NCBI GenBank assembly: GCA_023665245.1
Contig: JAMPEH010000119.1
Span: 1-7,074 of the forward strand
Reading direction: 5' to 3'
DNA from: Muribaculaceae bacterium
GTDB lineage: Bacteria > Pseudomonadota > Alphaproteobacteria > Rs-D84
DNA length: 7,074 nt
In this document: positions 5,052 to 7,074 of the stretch, one piece after another
Layout of the letters: every line of letters begins with the position of its first letter
Numbering within the stretch: the stretch's first letter is position 1
Notes under the pieces: model-generated
The model's input: only the letters and a program-made list of their open reading frames with translations
What the model was told of the DNA's origin: nothing
Databases searched by the model: none
Made by a program: the position numbers and the translations under genes

Positions 5052-5076
5052 CAAAAGGAGTTTTAAAATCACGTTG

Positions 5077-5107
5077 CAAAGTTACAAATAAATTTATAAT
5101 TAACAAA
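5077..5107 (-). promoter_or_regulatory. Bacteroides-type promoter of the recombinase operon
   Basis: Minus-strand TTTG (5107-5104), a 19-nt gap and TAACTTTG (5084-5077) are an exact consensus match. The start should fall near 5070, which places the GTG at 5072 outside the message and supports ATG 5051 as the recombinase start. Confidence 0.82.
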
Positions 5108-5182
5108 ACGTCCGATTAGTTTTTTATAAAAATATTTATATGGCTTTTCAACTTTGGCGAAAAGCGGCTTTTGCAATCAAGG

Positions 5183-5220
5183 GTTTTAAGGCACAAATTT
5201 AATTTCGTGTGCCTTAAAAC
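5183..5220. repeat. Perfect 13-bp inverted repeat
   Basis: GTTTTAAGGCACA (5183-5195) and TGTGCCTTAAAAC (5208-5220) are exact reverse complements around a 12-nt spacer. The arms begin with T and end with A, the reverse of what a bidirectional terminator shows, so a protein-binding or recombination site fits better. GTGCCTTA recurs at 6734-6741. Confidence 0.85.
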
Positions 5221-5298
5221 ATACCTTGCAAACAACGGTTGTTGTTTCATTCCCAATCATCGGGATTCCGTTTTTTACCTCGCCAAAATCTCGCCATT

Positions 5299-5320
5299 AA
5301 TACGCATAATTTTGCGTATT
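5299..5320. repeat. 8-bp inverted repeat AATACGCA / TGCGTATT
   Basis: The arms at 5299-5306 and 5313-5320 are exact reverse complements around TAATTT. The symmetry and AT-rich centre suggest a dimer-binding operator or a recombinase half-site pair. Confidence 0.7.
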
Positions 5321-5349
5321 TACATAGGCAAAATTTGGGATATGTAAAG

Positions 5350-5396
5350 CGACAAAAGAAACACCCCAACAACAGCCATCGGCGGTTATCGGGGTG
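5350..5396 (-). terminator. Rho-independent terminator of the accessory operon
   Basis: On the minus strand CACCCC (5396-5391) pairs with GGGGTG (5367-5362), and an inner stem (AACCGCC with GGCTGTT, one mismatch) extends it. TTTCTTTTGTCGCTT follows. It lies 35 bases after the stop codon of the 92-aa gene. Confidence 0.78.
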
Positions 5397-5431
5397 CAAC
5401 TCTCTTGTTAGAGTGATACAGAATGAAGAGT

Positions 5432-5710
5432 CTATTTTGCTTGCATGGTTCTTACAACCTCGCGGTTAAGGTTGTACCGGGGACAACACCAATCCCAAAA
5501 TTCATTACCAGAAATTTGTCCTTTGTGGTATTTTAACCGCATTTCAATTTCTTCAATATCACAATCAAGCCTTAACAACTCAACCATAATTTTTTCAAGG
5601 TGGTTTTCTTCCTCGGTTGGTCGTGCTTCCAAATCGCGAATATCCAACACCCCCGATTTAACAGCCTTTAGGAGTGTTATTTTATCTTCTTTTGTCAGTG
5701 TGTAAACCAT
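5432..5710 (-). CDS. Hypothetical 92-aa protein, last gene of the accessory operon
   Basis: The ATG overlaps the stop codon of the upstream gene as TAATG, so translation is probably coupled. I do not recognise a family. The N-terminal half is helical (KEDKITLLKAVKSGVLDIRDLEA). A leucine/isoleucine-rich helical segment follows (LEKIMVELLRLDCDIEEIEMRL). The C-terminal part has an aromatic/cysteine cluster (EFWDWCCPRYNLN). No signal peptide or membrane segment is visible, so a small cytoplasmic protein that partners with the 103-aa protein is plausible. The pairing with a phage-like neighbour might point to an old phage origin, but the evidence is positional only. A strong terminator follows. 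Confidence 0.7.
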   Translation of the reverse strand: MVYTLTKEDKITLLKAVKSGVLDIRDLEARPTEEENHLEKIMVELLRLDCDIEEIEMRLKYHKGQISGNEFWDWCCPRYNLNREVVRTMQAK

Positions 5711-6021
5711 TATTCTTGTTGTTCTTCGTTATTGTCTGCTTCTATGTTGTCAAGCAAATTGTTGGATATTTCCGTTAAATCGGCTTCCGTCAACTTGTCT
5801 AATGTCAGTTGGGCGGCTTGTCGTTTCGGGATAACGTATTGCATTAACTTTTCAAGGAATAACAAGCGGTCTTTTGGTTCAAGTTCTTTCAAATCTCGCT
5901 TTATTTGGGCGCGGTTCTCGTCGATAATGCTTGCAATCCATTCCCTAACATCGGCGGTTACTTTGTTCGGTGTTCCTCGCTTTCTTCCCCCGGTCTTGGG
6001 TGTTCCTGGTGGTCTTGCCAT
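5710..6021 (-). CDS. 103-aa protein with basic GRKRGTPNK N-terminus (phage/plasmid DUF5681- or small-terminase-like)
   Basis: The N-terminus (MARPPGTPKTGGRKRGTPNK) is the Gly/Pro/Arg/Lys-rich start seen in many phage-associated small proteins, including DUF5681 proteins and some small terminase-like proteins. It probably contacts DNA. A helical domain follows (VTADVREWIASIIDEN, KDRLLFLEKLMQYVIPK), then an acidic tail (DNIEADNNEEQQE). No terminase large subunit or capsid gene is present, so packaging is unlikely here, and a DNA-binding or regulatory role is more reasonable. The gene starts directly after an unusual leader whose last hairpin includes its ATG, and it overlaps the next gene as TAATG. 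Family assignment is by pattern only. Confidence 0.72.
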   Translation of the reverse strand: MARPPGTPKTGGRKRGTPNKVTADVREWIASIIDENRAQIKRDLKELEPKDRLLFLEKLMQYVIPKRQAAQLTLDKLTEADLTEISNNLLDNIEADNNEEQQE

Positions 6022-6046
6022 TTCTAAACAAATCTATTTTAGAAAT
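6020..6046 (-). promoter_or_regulatory. 9-bp hairpin enclosing the start codon of the 103-aa gene, with a -7-like box
   Basis: ATTTCTAAA (6038-6046 read on minus) pairs with TTTAGAAAT (6028-6020), and the last two bases belong to the ATG at 6021-6019. In mRNA this would hide the start codon. The loop contains TAGATTTG (6036-6029), a consensus -7 box, but no -33 TTTG is found at the right distance, so a separate promoter is doubtful. Confidence 0.55.
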
Positions 6047-6047
6047 A

Positions 6048-6084
6048 CCCCCTTTGGCGTTAGCCATCGGGGGCTTTCCCCGAT
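6048..6084 (-). promoter_or_regulatory. Two mutually exclusive GC-rich hairpins (attenuator-like leader)
   Basis: In transcript order, hairpin 1 pairs ATCGGGG (6084-6078) with CCCCGAT (6072-6066). Hairpin 2 pairs CCCCC (6073-6069) with GGGGG (6052-6048) around an inner TGGC/GCCA stem with a TAAC loop. They share 6066-6073, so only one can form. Hairpin 2 is followed by TATTTCT, a weak T-rich tail. This is the architecture of a transcription attenuator or switch between the 106-aa and 103-aa genes. The ligand or signal is unknown. Confidence 0.6.
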
Positions 6085-6112
6085 ACTTACAATAAACAAA
6101 GTTTTTTCTTCT

Positions 6113-6433
6113 TTAGGGAAGCGGAAAGTTTTCCATAATCTTATCAATTTCCGCGTCCGTGAGTTCCCCGGCTTCAATGTTTTTCGCCTCTTGCCGGGCT
6201 TCATTCAACTTGTTTTCAAGTTGGGCGAATTTGGTGTAATAGGCGTGTGCTTTTTGGTCGGCTTCAAAGTCGCATTCCTTTGCGGCGTGGCGTTCCGATT
6301 GTGCTTTTTGCAAGTCTCTTACAATTATTCTTGCTTCATCATAGGCAGCTTCATAGGCGGCAACTTTGCGCTTGGCTTCCTTTAGCCGTTTTTCCTCTTC
6401 CGGTGTGAAATAAATCTTTTTCCCGAATATCAT
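6113..6433 (-). CDS. Hypothetical 106-aa coiled-coil protein
   Basis: The ATG at 6433-6431 lies 17 bases after the stop of the 69-aa gene, consistent with one operon. From about residue 10 to 92 the protein is almost entirely charged helix with alanine- and leucine-rich heptads (EEEKRLKEAKRKVAAYEAAY, LENKLNEARQEAKNIEAGEL), so it should form a coiled coil and probably a dimer or larger assembly. It ends DAEIDKIMENFPLP. There is one cysteine (CDFEADQ) and no membrane segment. I do not recognise the family. Small coiled-coil proteins on plasmids can act in partition, replication control or as structural adaptors, but nothing here distinguishes these. Confidence 0.72.
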   Translation of the reverse strand: MIFGKKIYFTPEEEKRLKEAKRKVAAYEAAYDEARIIVRDLQKAQSERHAAKECDFEADQKAHAYYTKFAQLENKLNEARQEAKNIEAGELTDAEIDKIMENFPLP

Positions 6434-6450
6434 AATTTATTGTTTTGTGG

Positions 6451-6660
6451 TTAATACTTCTTTTGTGACAACATATCAACAGTCAAAGCCAACTTCACAG
6501 CGTCCCAAACAATAACCCTTACCCCGGTTAAGTCTTTTGGTTCTTCCCCAATGGTGAGGTAACGGCTTAACGCTGGTTCAAGGTCGGCGCGGTAAGAGTC
6601 CGGCAACCCTGCAAAATCGGACTTAACTTTATTTGCCAATTTCTTTATATCCGTTTCCAT
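6451..6660 (-). CDS. Hypothetical 69-aa protein, first gene of the accessory operon
   Basis: The ATG at 6660-6658 lies about 26 nt downstream of the transcription start predicted from the consensus promoter at 6692-6723, so this is the promoter-proximal gene. The protein starts with a basic helix (METDIKKLANKVKSDF), has a central segment PDSYRADLEPALSRYL, and ends with a hydrophobic-helical stretch (VRVIVWDAVKLALTVDML). The end is not long enough for a confident membrane span. No family is recognised. Its small size and first position would suit a regulator, but no helix-turn-helix can be assigned with confidence. Confidence 0.7.
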   Translation of the reverse strand: METDIKKLANKVKSDFAGLPDSYRADLEPALSRYLTIGEEPKDLTGVRVIVWDAVKLALTVDMLSQKKY

Positions 6661-6691
6661 ATATTTCTATTTGGTTTCTATTTTGTGGATA

Positions 6692-6723
6692 CAAAGTTAA
6701 TAAAAATAATTGAGGTTAACAAA
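6692..6723 (-). promoter_or_regulatory. Bacteroides-type promoter of the accessory operon
   Basis: Minus-strand TTTG (6723-6720), a 20-nt gap and TAACTTTG (6699-6692) match the consensus exactly. The predicted start near 6686 leaves a short leader before the 69-aa gene. Confidence 0.82.
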
Positions 6724-6802
6724 CATTTTTTCAGTGCCTTATCCCTCAATTTATGTTATCCTTAAAATAACTCTGAAATATCTATTGTTATTCTAAAATT
6801 CA

Positions 6803-6834
6803 GTTCGTAATTATTTCTTTTTTTTGTTCGTAAT
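6803..6834. repeat. Pair of 9-bp direct repeats GTTCGTAAT
   Basis: GTTCGTAAT occurs at 6803-6811 and 6826-6834, 23 bp apart (about two helical turns), between the end of the 112-aa gene and the accessory promoter. It resembles the iteron core GGTCGTA with one change, so it may be a weak binding site for the same protein, or chance. Confidence 0.4.
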
Positions 6835-7074
6835 CATTTCGCGGTTTCTTCCTTGTTGCTTTCCATTTCGGCGGCTTCCTCGCGTGCTAACTTCTTCTCC
6901 AAGTCTTCCCAATATCCCATTGCGTGTTCAAGGATTCCCAACAAATCTTCATTCTTTTGGATTGTCGTTATTAGGTCGTTGAAGTCTTGCAACACTTTAA
7001 TTGCGGCTTCCGCTTCCTCCGGCTTCGCTGATTTCGTGTAATGGCAAACGGCGGCAATAATAGGGTTAATGTCA
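6834..7074 (-). CDS. Hypothetical 112-aa acidic protein, 3' part (start at 153 across the junction)
   Basis: This is the continuation of the gene starting at 153, and bases 7020-7074 duplicate 1-55. The encoded stretch is helical and charged. It includes a run around AKPEEAEAAIKVLQDF, a middle section with NEDLLGILEHAMGYWEDL, and an acidic/basic C-terminus rich in E and K that ends ETAK before TGA at 6836-6834. The pattern suggests an alpha-helical, partly coiled-coil cytoplasmic protein. No catalytic motif is visible and no function is assigned. The gene is closed only if the molecule is treated as a circle, which is why it is easy to miss in the linear window. A promoter for the next operon lies 110 bases downstream. 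Confidence 0.72.
   Translation of the reverse strand, partial: DINPIIAAVCHYTKSAKPEEAEAAIKVLQDFNDLITTIQKNEDLLGILEHAMGYWEDLEKKLAREEAAEMESNKEETAK
7020..7074. repeat. Terminal redundancy, right copy (circle junction)
   Basis: Exact copy of 1-55. After removing one copy the circle is about 7,019 bp. All coordinates from 7020 upward are the same DNA as 1-55. Confidence 0.93.

Larger units (their letters stand above)
5111..5349. other. Non-coding region with several inverted repeats; candidate recombination site
   Basis: No convincing gene is present. The region holds a perfect 13-bp inverted repeat (5183-5195 / 5208-5220) with a 12-nt loop, and the odd palindrome AACAACGGTTGTT (5231-5243). A third is the 8-bp repeat AATACGCA / TGCGTATT (5299-5306 / 5313-5320), itself bracketed by imperfect CCAAAAT and ATTTGG arms. 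It lies directly upstream of the serine recombinase promoter, where resolvases commonly have their res sites. A single-strand origin or transfer site is the alternative, though no relaxase is encoded. Confidence 0.5.

Noticed and set aside
5052..5072. GTG start of the recombinase at 5072
   Set aside because: The consensus promoter places the transcription start at about this base, leaving no leader. The ATG at 5051 or 5048 fits better.
5186..5260. 24-codon minus-strand frame with a CKVC motif
   Set aside because: It is short, lacks a consensus promoter and coincides with the perfect inverted repeat. A chance frame is more likely.
5251..5276. Plus-strand terminator-like CCC/GGG hairpin followed by TTTTTT
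   Set aside because: The stem is only about four pairs and no plus-strand gene needs a terminator here.
5710..6021. Functional small terminase subunit
   Set aside because: Only the basic N-terminus is similar. No large terminase, portal or capsid gene is on this small circle.
5732..6385. Plus-strand 217-codon frame
   Set aside because: It spans three minus-strand genes and the hairpin leader, and its sequence has no domain logic. It is open only because of codon bias on the opposite strand.

Overview
The window is almost certainly one complete small circular plasmid. Its first 55 bases (1-55) reappear exactly as its last 55 (7020-7074), as an assembler leaves on a closed circle, so the molecule is about 7,019 bp and one gene runs across the ends. 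The host is probably a member of the Bacteroidota. Four intergenic regions carry a consensus-quality Bacteroides-type promoter (TTTG, a 19-21 nt gap, then TAnnTTTG), and the primase belongs to a Bacteroidota-associated toprim family (DUF6371-like). I cannot name a genus. Every supportable gene lies on the minus strand. There is no relaxase, resistance gene, toxin-antitoxin pair, tRNA, rRNA or CRISPR that I can recognise, so the plasmid is cryptic.

Layout, in the direction of transcription (high to low coordinates). (1) Accessory operon: promoter 6692-6723, a 69-aa protein, a 106-aa coiled-coil protein, a leader with two mutually exclusive hairpins, a 103-aa protein with a phage-like basic N-terminus, a 92-aa protein and a terminator at 5350-5396. 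(2) A 5111-5349 non-coding region rich in inverted repeats, then the recombination operon: promoter 5077-5107, a serine recombinase, a 98-aa unknown and a terminator at 3943-3966. (3) A control region, 3576-3940, with tandem promoters, operator-like repeats, hairpins and a possible 31-aa leader peptide. (4) Replication operon: promoter 3621-3653, a 114-aa protein resembling the arm DNA-binding domain of Bacteroidota integrases, a RepA-like RecA-fold ATPase/helicase, an iteron origin and a DUF6371-type toprim primase, followed by a 102-aa cysteine/histidine-rich protein. (5) A long structured leader (227-371) with pseudoknot potential ahead of a 21-codon ORF, a TGA, and a 112-aa gene that crosses the circle junction.

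In function, groups 3 and 4 look like a self-contained replicon: a candidate iteron-binding protein, a helicase and a primase around an origin. This resembles the helicase/primase/initiator division of RSF1010, but the protein families differ. The serine recombinase probably resolves multimers or inverts or integrates DNA at a nearby site. The operon from 6660 to 5432 and the 112-aa gene have no function I can assign. The most unusual features are the pseudoknot-capable leader, the in-frame TGA followed at once by ATG, the iteron clusters at both ends of the primase gene, and the overlapping hairpins at 6048-6084.
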